Origin: Chara braunii
Taxonomy: Eukaryota; Streptophyta; Charophyceae; Charales; Characeae
Assembly: GCA_003427395.1 (NCBI GenBank)
Contig: BFEA01000054.1
Span: 1-22,500, forward strand
DNA: 22,500 nucleotides
Direction of reading: 5' to 3'
Shown here: piece by piece, positions 9,605 through 18,202 of the stretch
How positions within the stretch are numbered: the first letter of the stretch is position 1
Layout: every line of letters begins with the position of its first letter
The notes under the pieces: model-generated
What the model saw: the letters and a program-made list of their open reading frames with translations, nothing else
The model's database searches: none
Told to the model about the DNA's origin: nothing
Position numbers and translations under genes: made by a program

Positions 9605-10400
9605 TTAACTGTTCAGCTCGTCCGGAGCTACCCAATCCCCATACCAAAAACTTCTAACCATACCAAACAATAAGGGGATATCGTCTAGGAAGACCTCAAT
9701 GCAAACTTTCTTACAGAGCTTGCGCCAATACTTCAAACGATCTTCTAGATGATAGGTGCGTAGGTATGAATTTACGATACACAAGACGTTATAAAAATAA
9801 TGTTTTGCCAATTTCGGCCCCATCTCTAAGTACAGACAGTAAATGGCATAGGATGCCTCAAATTTGAAACCCATTTTGGACACTGATTGTGCAACGAGTA
9901 CTGTACGTTCCACGTTTCTATTCCTAAAAAAACCTCGTCAATTTTGAACTTAGGAAAAATAGCTTTAACATTCATTGTTGGATAAGCGAATTGAGTCGCC
10001 CATCTTGCCTCGATCGACCGTACAACCACCCCTTCTGCTCCTCAGTACATCTTTTGGGAAAATGCTTCAAGGGTCAACCCTGCAGTCAGAACATATTTGA
10101 AAATCGGACGACTTTCCCCTATTGCGAGGTCGATCACATGCGCCCTCCAAAGGAGGGTCGATAGGTACAAGGTCACCCTTACTATCGCTCGTCTTTCTTC
10201 CGTGGTCCAACCAGTTTCTACCCAGAGGAAAACTTTTGGCCCTATCAGTATTCCACACCACATATCTATTCTTTCTCCATCCTCCACTCCTCGTCCGGGT
10301 AAGGTCATCTTAATTCCTCCGTGTTTCTGCTCAGGCAGGTTAATAAGGAAGTATTGGCCTGCGAACCACATTCCAAGAGTCATCTGGTATCCTGTTTACA
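9605..10400 (-). pseudogene. ORF B: unknown protein, degenerate tandem paralogue of ORF A
   Basis: I do not recognise the family. On the minus strand the frame from 10383 reads GMWFAGQYFLINLPEQ, then VETGWTTEERRAIVRVTLYL, a TGA at 10042-10044, and continues in frame with EARWATQFAYPTMNVKAIFP. At an A7 run (9926-9932, plus strand) the frame shifts by one and continues with NVERTVLVAQSVSKMGFKF, YCLYLEMGPKLAKHY and LEDRLKYWRKLCKKVCIEVF, ending at TAA 9605-9607. Piece by piece this aligns colinearly with ORF A just upstream, at low identity. That comparison is what reveals the frameshift and the stop. About 250 residues are expected. It has no signal peptide or transmembrane segment that I can see. 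It precedes gag on the same strand. Confidence 0.7.
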
Positions 10401-10438
10401 CAAACATACAAAAAAAAACTTTACCTTTAGTCAATTAC
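10392..10438 (-). other. Candidate 47-nt GT-AG intron between ORF A and ORF B
   Basis: On the minus strand AG|GTAATTGA is followed 47 nt later by a T9 run and TGTAAACAG|G. The donor and acceptor look reasonable, and the acceptor sits just before the part of ORF B that aligns to ORF A. The length is very short and the joined phase does not obviously fit, so this is weak. Confidence 0.2.
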
Positions 10439-10517
10439 CTAGCTGTTTTTTGGCATAACTCCACCTTTTCTATCTCTGATCCTTCCATATCCCCCCCAAG
10501 TTTATCGCGCTTCATTA

Positions 10518-11222
10518 CTAAGCTTGAAAGATGAATATCTGTCGTAGTTCGTCCCAGTAGTTAAACCTATCTGCCAATTCGTACTTGCGAGCATATGAGT
10601 CGATTTGTGGTAATATGCTCAGTAAATCTCTTTTCTCAATTAGATGTTCCACCTCCAGGTATAAGTAGTATATCAATAACGTGGTAGACTCGTGATATTC
10701 CCCTTCGGGAACTGCCAATGCGGCTTCCGCTACTTTTTCTACTCGCGACCTCCCCCCAAAGGCTTCATTCAAGATAAACATAGGAACGATTCCTCTCAGG
10801 AATGCAGCTGGCGGAAGGAATTCACAAGCTCTTTTTACTTCCACTGTTCCTATAACTCGTTCAAACCCATTCAGATGCGCATCCCGGCTCTGAGTATCGA
10901 GTACGGACTCCGCAAGCCACATTAGCCTCGAAAGAGATCGATCTATTCTTAAGGTTAAGTTTATTATGATAGCCCGCAAATACTCTGACGAAATATACAA
11001 TGTAACATTTTCTATCGCACAACTTTCCCCTTTGATCCATCCAGACTCAATCCAGACGATAGCATGCTCCCCCGTAGACTTTCCCCAACAATACCATGTT
11101 TCTTCATTCTCCTCAAGACGAGTTGGTAAATTCATCATTAGACCACTCCTCATTTGTCTGGGCTTCCCAATCGTGAACTGGTACCGAGCGTAAACCATCT
11201 TGTTCTTACCGATATACTCCAC
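10518..11222 (-). CDS. ORF A: unrecognised ~234-residue protein upstream of gag
   Basis: This is the longest uninterrupted frame in the 5' half of the element. The 234 codons start at GTG 11220-11222, directly after an in-frame TAG. An internal ATG at residue 9 (KMVYARYQF) is an alternative start, or the segment is an exon, since an AG with a T/G-rich tract precedes it. Visible segments are LMMNLPTRLEENEETWYCWG, VWIESGWIKGESCAIENVTL, FERVIGTVEVKRACEFLPPA and LLIYYLYLEVEHLIEKRDLL, ending in DRFNYWDELRQIF. It is soluble-looking, mixed alpha/beta by composition, with several Trp. No known domain is recognised. ORF B downstream is a diverged second copy. Extra ORFs of unknown role upstream of gag are known in Ogre-type elements; equivalence is inferred. 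A captured host gene is the alternative. Confidence 0.65.
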   Translation of the reverse strand: MEYIGKNKMVYARYQFTIGKPRQMRSGLMMNLPTRLEENEETWYCWGKSTGEHAIVWIESGWIKGESCAIENVTLYISSEYLRAIIINLTLRIDRSLSRLMWLAESVLDTQSRDAHLNGFERVIGTVEVKRACEFLPPAAFLRGIVPMFILNEAFGGRSRVEKVAEAALAVPEGEYHESTTLLIYYLYLEVEHLIEKRDLLSILPQIDSYARKYELADRFNYWDELRQIFIFQA

Positions 11223-11419
11223 CTATTTGCTACACAACAACAACCCAATACCCAATTTTTGTTTAGATATCATTAATATTGGCACCTTTCGTCAAACTCA
11301 TGGTTCAGCTAACCTCTTTTACTTGTCATCTTATCTTGAGCCTTCAGTCAATGCTTCATAAAATTTTTTTATATAATAAGTAAGATACCAACCCACAGAT
11401 CTCTATTTGGCATAACAAA

Positions 11420-11925
11420 AACATCATGAGCGAGATACATAATCTTTTGTCAGACGATGTAGATTGAGAGACAACAGGAGGGTCAGGAACGCGTGGTATC
11501 GACGGGGACCCCTACTGGTTAGGCTGAGGGAGTATGGTCAACTTTCGCTCTTGAGCCGAAGAGGTAGATGGCAGATAAAGACCAAGGCGGGGGCGGCTAG
11601 GCGGCTCGAAGCGTGGCGGAGACGCGCCATAACGCCTTTTGTACTTGTATGAATAATAAGCCATCTTTCCGGGGCTCGGAGTACGTTCACGTCACTCAAC
11701 TTGATGCCTTCGCGCCCTCAGCCCTTCATCCTTCTCTTCTAGTCCCTCGTCTTCTCCCTTCCAATCTTCCCACTCTTTGGTCAAATCTATAGGCCTATCA
11801 AAGTTTTTCCCTTGCCTGCCGCCTCTTTCCCTTCCTGCACCGGTCCCACGGCCCTTAGGAGCCATATTGTTGGCTCTAAGCGCAGGCGGGGCGTTTATCA
11901 ATGCCTTAGATAATTTATGATTCAC
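11420..11925 (-). pseudogene. Basic R/G/P-rich ORF downstream of the primer-binding site
   Basis: The frame starts at 11925, with a better internal ATG at 11863-11865 (NNMAPKGRGTGAGRERGGRQ). It passes an acidic piece (EWEDWKGEDEGLEEKDEGL), a TGA at 11692-11694, a Tyr/Arg/Pro-rich piece (KMAYYSYKYKRRYGASPPRF), a TAG, and PSIPRVPDPPVVSQSTSSDK, all in one frame. It begins about 285 bp inside the primer-binding site. The RGRG-like, disordered composition suggests nucleic-acid binding, as in an N-terminal gag or ORF1 extension. I recognise no domain. Two in-frame stops make it a relic unless it is spliced. Confidence 0.45.
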
Positions 11926-12148
11926 GAAATGTCATTCGCTTAGAGCATCCTTTCGTCATCAGCTGCTCTTGATCAATGTTTTATTCGTATCCCTAAGTTA
12001 TCATATTGACCTCAACTGCACTTAACGTTTCCCCAATTCAGAACCTTTACTCAATCTAATTTTAGTAAGTTTCAAGTTGTCGTTCTGCCTGGATCACTGT
12101 CTTTCCTTACCCGAGTTCGCTCACTAAGGACCTCGGCTAGGAAGCGAG

Positions 12149-12167
12149 ATCCCCGACAACGGTGCCA
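12149..12167 (-). promoter_or_regulatory. Primer-binding site, tRNA-Asp-like
   Basis: On the minus strand this reads TGGCACCGTTGTCGGGGAT. Many plant gypsy elements (Athila/Tat group) use the 3' end of tRNA-Asp, whose complement begins TGGCGCCGTTGCCGGGG. The match is 15 of 17, and both differences are G-to-A or C-to-T. The site is preceded in the element's direction by a sequence ending CA and a two-base spacer, the usual LTR-PBS junction. Confidence 0.7.
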
Positions 12168-12169
12168 TC

Positions 12170-13660
12170 TGTCGTGCGCGGTCGGTCCCACACCCAGACG
12201 CAAAGTAATTCTTGTGTTGGACCTCACGGTTGTATCACACAGGAGTCTTAGGTCACCTTAGCAAAACACCACTCCGACCGTGCGCGCTTGCCATACCTCT
12301 CGCGAATCCCTACGAGAGGTTTGAGATGCCGCAAGGTACAACTTACCTCCACCTTCAGGAGTTGTCACCATCCTTTAGGTAGGCGTATCCCCGCTGAGAT
12401 ACTGACCCACGTGCGAAGGCTTTTACATGCAATCGCAGAGGTAGGCCAACCGAGGGTGTTTTCTCGATCGCCGTAGCATAGGCATACGTGCGGTAGAACG
12501 CCTTAAGACTGACTCGTAAATCACGCCCCGAGGGGCTAACTCGCTCAGACCGACTATCTTATCAGGTCGACCTTTCTGGACAGTCTTCCACACTTCAGCT
12601 AACTATACCAATACATCTATGTTCCTTCGTTGACCATATGAGAAATGCCAAAGTCCAAGTCCTTTTGTAATGTCCCACTTTCTTAAGATTTCAACAGAAT
12701 CCTAGGCAATAACCTTCCTAAGCTTACTCCAGAGTGTGACCTACAAGTATATATGTAAATCAGGGGAAGTGAATGAGCGGTAGACCTCACTTTCACAATT
12801 GAGGTGCTCCGTGTTCGAATTATCCCAAACGATCTCAGAGCTCAGAAAGACAGTTCACTGCCCAATACCTGTGCAGATGCAAGAAATCACATACGCGCAT
12901 GCAAACACAGAATGTGCGACGAGCGTCAATCTTTAACCCATTCATAGTTATTCCCTCACGCCCCAAAACCTTCAAAACAACACTCCTTCCTACCCCTGAC
13001 TCCTTTTATCCAGCCCTTCACCTTTTCAAAGACCTTCGAGAGCGACTTGGACAATTCATACTTAGGTACAGGGGAATATCTGTCCGTTTCCCGTTTAGGT
13101 TTTGCCTTAGGTGTGGGTATCAAGCCATGTGGAAGTTGAGTCGGAGTTCTACCGACCTGTTATCCAATGACAACAGAATTGCAGTCCCTTACTGTTTTCT
13201 TCCATAATTTTCTCCAAGAATGATGAAACCTGTAGATACAGCACAATCCGAAAAAAACTTAACATCCTCTTTCCTATGTTGTGGTCTAGAAGATTCCTTC
13301 TAGACTTGTGACCTGAAGATTGATGCTCATTGATGACCCACTGTCTAGCCTCTATCCTTATCTAACTGTCAGACTGTTGCCCTGTTGGTTTAGGCAATGC
13401 ACAAAGTTCATTGCCAATTCTACTAACCCAGTGATCCTATATAAGTCTTTTTTTAAGATTGTTTACCAAAGACCTGGTCTTGGTTATTTTCTTGGCAAAC
13501 ACAAACAGTATTGTCAATTCATCTTAGAGAGAAGTCACATGATAAAAATCAAATCAGAAGTACCAAGATAGAATGATAAGTATCTCAGGGTCAAAATCTC
13601 ACTATCATCTCCTCAATAGAATCAAAAGTAGCTCGTTAGTAATTGATTGATCCAGTTTTA
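12170..13660 (-). repeat. Candidate 5' LTR (inner end at 12170, outer end undetermined)
   Basis: In plus orientation the segment opens TGTCGTGCGC directly beyond the primer-binding site, so on the element strand it ends in CA. No coding content is convincing; the 102-codon plus-strand frame at 12899-13207 has no motif. A TATA-like run lies near 12748-12757. The outer limit could not be placed because no second copy was found, so the right coordinate simply stops before the 60-bp tandem array. Confidence 0.4.
12295..12320. repeat. Hairpin in candidate LTR
   Basis: ACCTCTCG (12295-12302) pairs exactly with CGAGAGGT (12313-12320) across a 10-nt loop. It lies about 125 bp inside the LTR end, on the U5 side. 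An RNA structure in the element transcript is possible. Confidence 0.6.
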
Positions 13661-13679
13661 TTGAGAAGGTTAGTAGTAA

Positions 13680-14575
13680 TATGGTAGACCACTCGGGATC
13701 TACTCATCTTTTATTAGCGCCTGTTTGTGATAGGGCAGACCTCGAGGGTCTTTCTTCTTCTATTCACTCTCCCGCATTAGATCAAGGTCAGATGGTAATA
13801 AGGCGGGCTTCTTGGAGCCTCACTCCTCTTACTACCACTTCCTTCATCCATGCAGTCGGGAAATAGGGCAGGCATCTCGGTGCCTTGCTCCTCCTACTGT
13901 TGTTTTGCATTGAAGCACCGTTGGCGGACAATAAGGCAGACTTTCTCGGAGCCTTGCTACTCTTATCACATCGTTCGTGCCATTATTGTGATAAGGCAAA
14001 CTTTTTCGGAGCCTTGCTACTCTTATCTCATCGTTAGTGACGTTATTGTGATAAGGCAGGATGCTCGGAACCTTGCTACTCTCATCACATCGTTAGTGAT
14101 ATCATAGCAATAAGGCATGCTTATCGGAACCATGCTACTCTTATCACATCATTAGTGACATCATTGTGATAAGGCAGGCTGCTCGGAGCCGTGCTACTCT
14201 TATCCCATCGTTAGTGACATCATTGTGATAAGGCAGGCCTGTCTCTTATACACATCTAGATGTGTATAAGAGACAGAGTGATATCATTGTGATAAGGCAG
14301 GCTGCTCGGAGCCGTGCTACTCTTATCCCATCGTTAGTGACATCATTGTGATAAGGCAGGCTGCTCGGAGTCTTGCCAATCTTATCACATCATTAGTGAC
14401 ATCATTGTGATAAGGCAGGCTGCTCGGAGCCTTGTCACTCTTGTCACATCGTTAGTGATATCATTGTGATAAGGCAGACTGCTCGAAACCTTGCTACTCT
14501 TATCACCGTTTGTGCCACTTAGGCAATAAGGCAGGGCTCTCGGGGCCTTGCTCCTCCTATCACCTCTTGCAAGCT
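13680..14575. repeat. Tandem minisatellite, ~59-60 bp unit, about 15 copies
   Basis: Units share the core GATAAGGCAGGCTGCTCGG, then a CCTTGCTACTCTTATCAC-like part and CGTTAGTGACATCATTGT. Core starts near 13930, 13990, 14050, 14109, 14168, 14227, 14291, 14350, 14409, 14468 and 14525. More diverged units extend left to about 13680. Central units are nearly identical and edge units are degraded, as expected for an array maintained by unequal exchange. An adapter insertion at 14239-14276 breaks one unit, so the copy number is unreliable. Confidence 0.9.
14239..14276. other. Nextera mate-pair junction adapter (sequencing artefact)
   Basis: CTGTCTCTTATACACATCT is followed immediately by its exact reverse complement AGATGTGTATAAGAGACAG. 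The 19-mer is the Tn5 mosaic end used in Nextera kits, and the head-to-head pair is the circularisation junction of mate-pair libraries. It interrupts a tandem repeat unit and is flanked by identical 78-bp sequences. It is not natural DNA of the organism. Confidence 0.97.
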
Positions 14576-15150
14576 TTCCCGATGACCCGGTCGTTGCTTC
14601 TGACGCCACTTGAGCCCTGGGTCATTCGGAAGTCTTTAAGATTATGCGGGTAGGTCATACGAGGCTTGTACCCTATGTCCTAAACTCGTCCGCCTGATCC
14701 CAGACTGTGTTAGCCTTAAACTTTTGAGAGTATGTAGGCATAAGTTAAATACAGGACGAGAGTTAGTTGATGCAATCCATCCTCACAATATCCGATCATA
14801 TCATGCACAAGTTCTCCAATCCACTGTGAACCTCATCCCTTATCACTTGTCAGGTGGTCTATTAAGCAAGGGAAGACTGCACGGATTCAATCCCCTTGCG
14901 GCCACATCCCTTAAAGAAACATTCACATAGCGAGACAGTTACTCGAAACTTCTCGTTCTCGCTATGTTTAATCAGCAACAGTTAGTCATACTCAATCAGA
15001 TCTTTTTCATGCAATCAATTTTCTTCATGTTTTCTCTTCCTTATACAATCATTTTCTCTTTCCCCTTGTCTTCGGGCTTAGTCCTGAAGAACCCTTGACT
15101 CAAAAATACTCTCTTTATTACTACAATCATAGGTAGTTATCTGAAGGTGA
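14576..15150. other. Unassigned sequence between minisatellite and LINE
   Basis: Apart from a hairpin at 14925-14967 I see no gene, element end or repeat here. The 68-codon frame at 14724-14930 has no recognisable motif. Confidence 0.5.
14925..14967. repeat. 11-bp hairpin, 21-nt loop
   Basis: ACATAGCGAGA (14925-14935) and TCTCGCTATGT (14957-14967) are exact reverse complements. There is no T run after it on the plus strand that would suggest a terminator, and the role is unknown. Confidence 0.7.
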
Positions 15151-15175
15151 TAGGTTTAGGGTTTAGGGGTTAGGT
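15151..15175 (+). repeat. Interstitial TTTAGGG telomere-type repeat
   Basis: Two adjacent exact TTTAGGG units (15155-15168) are followed by a degenerate GTTAGG unit. TTTAGGG is the common plant telomere repeat. It ends two bases before the LINE target-site duplication. Confidence 0.65.
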
Positions 15176-15176
15176 T

Positions 15177-15190
15177 AAAGTGCGCGTACC
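15177..15190 (+). repeat. LINE target-site duplication, left copy
   Basis: AAAGTGCGCGTACC matches AAAGTGCGTGTACC at 18699-18712 at 13 of 14 bases. The right copy directly follows the LINE poly(A) tail, so the leading A's may be shared with it. Confidence 0.7.
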
Positions 15191-18100
15191 CTCTCGTTAG
15201 CACAAGATACAGCTCAAATGTGTGACTATGCGTTATATTATTTTAGAGATATAGTTTCTACTCCGCGCTCGGCGAACGGATTATCTGTGGACCTGTGTGA
15301 GCATTCTTCCTTTTGGAACCTCACTAGAAAGACTATTTTGCAGGCGGTCGCTCTAGAATTGGACAGACCGATGGAAGAGTCAGAAATTCTTAGAGCTGCC
15401 CGGGCAATGGCAAAAGGAAAATGCCCGGGGTTGGATGGGCTCCCTATTGAACTGTTTTTGGCCTCCTCGGGGGCTTTTGCACCTTTCTTATGCGATATAT
15501 CATATATATAACCAGTCCCTCAGGACCGACCACCTCCCCGTGGGTTTTACCCAAGGGATGATCTCCCTTATATACAAAAAAGGGAAAAAAAGTGATGTCC
15601 GCAACTGGAGACCGATATCAATACTTAATGTAACCTACAAACTCTTTGCCAAAACTTTGGCCGTGCGTTTGGCTAAGCTCCTCCCCTGGCTAATAGGCTG
15701 GGAACAGGGAGCCTTTGTGAAAGGAAGATCAATATTTGACAATATAGCCGCAACGATTCAGGCTCTGGACATCATTGGAAAATAGAAAAGGGATGTCGTT
15801 ATCCTTCTCCTGGATATAGAGAAGGCGTACGATAAGGTAGGGTGGAGCTTTGTTCACACCTCCCTAAAGAAGATGGGATTTGGCCCGGGTTTTAGAACGT
15901 GGGTTAACGCAAGCTACGCTCAGGCATCCTCTGTAGTAATGGTGAATGGTCGATTGTCTGAAGAGCTTAAGCTATCTCGGTCACTTAGACAAGGCTGCCC
16001 CCTTGCTCCCCTCCTATTTGTTCTTCAGTTAGAAATTCTTCTAGATAATATCAGAGGGAATACTAATATTATAGGATTGAAACTGACCCCGAAATTGGAA
16101 TGGAAGGGGGGGCGATCACAGACGATCTTACGGTAGCATGTGACAACAGCCCCCCGACCCTCCAGGAGCTTAGGAAGGTAGTGGACACATACTGCGATTT
16201 GTCGGAAGCTTCCATAAATTGGGATAAATTTGTCTACTTCCTACCTTATTCCCGTAACTTGAGTGTGAATTGGGGACTTAAACGGATACCTGGTAACTCT
16301 TCGGATCGTTTTTTGAGCGTCCAAGTCTCCTTGTCGGACTGTGCAAAGGCCCAGGACGCCATCCTGGCTGATAGGGTGGTAGCAAGGATTACGAGCTGGG
16401 CATGAAATTTTAAACTTTCTCTGTTTGGTCGGACCCTGGTATTGTCCTCGACCGCCTTTTCAATATTATGGTTCCCACTTACGGTCCATTTACTGGGAGA
16501 AGGGGCTTACTCCATGATTAAGAAGGAGGCAGCCCGCTATTTATGGAAACCTGCAGCTGAGTCTCACCAAGGGCTTATCTGGAAAGTGGCCTGGGAGACA
16601 GTTACAACAACAAGAGCACAGGGAGGGTTGGGATTGTTTGACCCACTTCAACAGAATCTGACACTTCTTTGTAAATGGGTAATTTCGGCAGCCTTTGGCA
16701 CTCGATCTAAGCTCTAGACCCAGTTGGCAGAATATATCCTCACTAAGGAATGGGGTCTTTTGAGGTCTGCAGATGTTTGGTTTTGTTTCTTCATTCCTTC
16801 ATTTATTGCAAGGAGACCAAAAGTGAAGCTGTGGCGGAATATACTGTATGCTTGGCACAAGCTATTTCCAAAAGCTCTGCGCCCACTGGAAACCCGGATA
16901 GAAGTACTAAATCAGATTCTGTTTGAAAACCCGTACATTACTCTGGACAACTCCTTAAAAGTTGATGGTAGCTCAAGCTCTTTTGGTAAAGCCTGGGTGG
17001 AAAAAGGGGTGGTGCAGATAAAGGATCTGTGGGATGGGGTACAAGAGGCCCGAATCCCGCTCGACAGACTCAAAAGAAAGTTGAACAGACTGCGAAATAT
17101 TGAAAGCAACTACAATACAGTCCTAAAGGCTATCCCAACCTACTGGACAACATTGTTGCCTAAGTCTGTGGAACACAGAGAAGGGACTTGGCTGGTCGAT
17201 CCCCATGACAGACAGTCTGTTTTCCAAGTACTCGGCCCGGATTTGCCGCGAGGTATAAAGATGCAAACCTGGAGGAGGAAGCCGGGAGACCCGCTGGGGT
17301 CTCTTACTAAAGCAGAGGAGATCTCAGTGCCCTCGACTGTGGACTTAGTTGAATGCAGAGTCCTTGAGAAGGCTTCTGTGCAACAACAATCAGCCCAACT
17401 CATTGTTGAAGATGCCTCGACTGTCCGGATTGAGCCCCTTCTGTATGGCTGGCAGGATGGGCTCCATCTCGGCAAGCAGATACCAGTAGTATGTTATAAA
17501 CCGAGAGTGGGAGTTCAAGTACTGAGAGCCAAAGTAGAGAAACAGCCAATTAGGACAGCTGCGGAGCGGCTGTCCAAGGAGCCAGGCTTTATGCTTGGCG
17601 ACATGGATCTGTTTGGACTATGGAGGGCACTTAGATGGCTGACTTCGCAGAAGCAGGCTAGCCTGATGTGGCTTCAGTTGTTATTGGTTATGCCCTCAGC
17701 AACTTGACTGGCGTCAAGGGGGATGAAAATTACTAAGTGTTGTGCACGCTGTAACTTGGGCTGGGAAACGGCCTCTCACATATGGTTGTTCTGCCCCTAT
17801 TCACTTCAGATTTGGGAATGGTGGAGGGAAAGGTGGAAGGCGGCCACAAATGGAAGCTTGCAATGGACACGGGAGTGACACCTATATGGTAAGGCCAATG
17901 AGGGAGCAGATTTTCAAAAAGGATGGGCCTATGTTGCACTATCTTGCAGAGGGGCGATTATGGAAGCCATATGAAAATCTCACAACCAGGCAATTTTTCA
18001 ACAGGAGTCATCCTCTTTTTTAAGCCAGGTTGCTCTAGTTAAATCCTTGGTAAGACAGGCAATCCGTGTGGATTGGCAGGCGGCCCGGGGATAGGCCAGA

Positions 18101-18202
18101 AAGAATAGATTTTGGTTCACACAGACATGGTCCAAAAACGCGGGTTGGGCGTCACTATCAGCAGAAGGGGGTTTGAAGATAGCAGACCGGCTACAAGCCT
18201 AG
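15191..18202 (+). pseudogene. LINE ORF2 relic: reverse transcriptase and zf-RVT region
   Basis: RT motifs appear in order: GKCPGLDGLPIELF (~15415), FTQGMISLIYKKGKK and NWRPISILNVTYKLFAKTLA (~15545-15665), GAFVKGRSIFDNI (~15710), LLLDIEKAYDKVGW with motif A Asp (~15805-15845), SRSLRQGCPLAPLLF (~15975-16020) and AITDDLTV (~16113), where YADD is usual; the Asp pair remains. A thumb-like region follows, then CCARCNLGWETASHIWLFC (~17735-17795), a CxxC...HxxxxC zf-RVT motif, and a tail ending at TAG 18200-18202. Frames shift near 15500 and at the G7 run 16106-16112. Stops lie at 15783-15785, 16403-16405, 16715-16717, 17705-17707, 17876-17878 and two further places. The N-terminal endonuclease is absent because of 5' truncation. 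Confidence 0.9.

Larger units (their letters stand above)
3111..12167 (-). mobile_element. Decayed Ty3/gypsy LTR retrotransposon, internal region with extra 5' ORFs
   Basis: On the minus strand the order is tRNA-Asp-like primer-binding site (12149-12167), a basic ORF (11925-11420), ORF A (11222-10518), ORF B (10400-9605), gag with a CCHC knuckle (9009-7550), a linker and protease remnant (7480-6302), RT (5880-4874), RNase H (4873-4187), an acidic linker (4186-3755), integrase (3720-3155) and polypurine tract (3121-3111). RT and RNase H before integrase is the Ty3/gypsy order. At about 9 kb it is long for the family because roughly 2.5 kb of extra ORFs precede gag, a layout known in plant Tat/Ogre-type elements. 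Every coding part is broken and I found no matching LTR pair. Several insertions could be superimposed, but the shared strand and order favour one element. Confidence 0.75.

Noticed and set aside
12899-13207. 102-codon plus-strand frame
   Set aside because: No recognisable motif, lies in candidate LTR sequence, no supporting start context.
14239-14276. Natural palindrome or transposon end
   Set aside because: It is exactly the Tn5 mosaic end pair used in Nextera mate-pair libraries; an artefact is far more likely than a natural Tn5 footprint.
13680-14575. CRISPR-like array
   Set aside because: The whole ~60-bp unit repeats with no unique spacers, edge units decay, and the surroundings are eukaryotic with no cas genes.
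15151-15175. Chromosome end (telomere)
   Set aside because: Only two exact TTTAGGG units, with several kilobases of sequence on both sides; interstitial.
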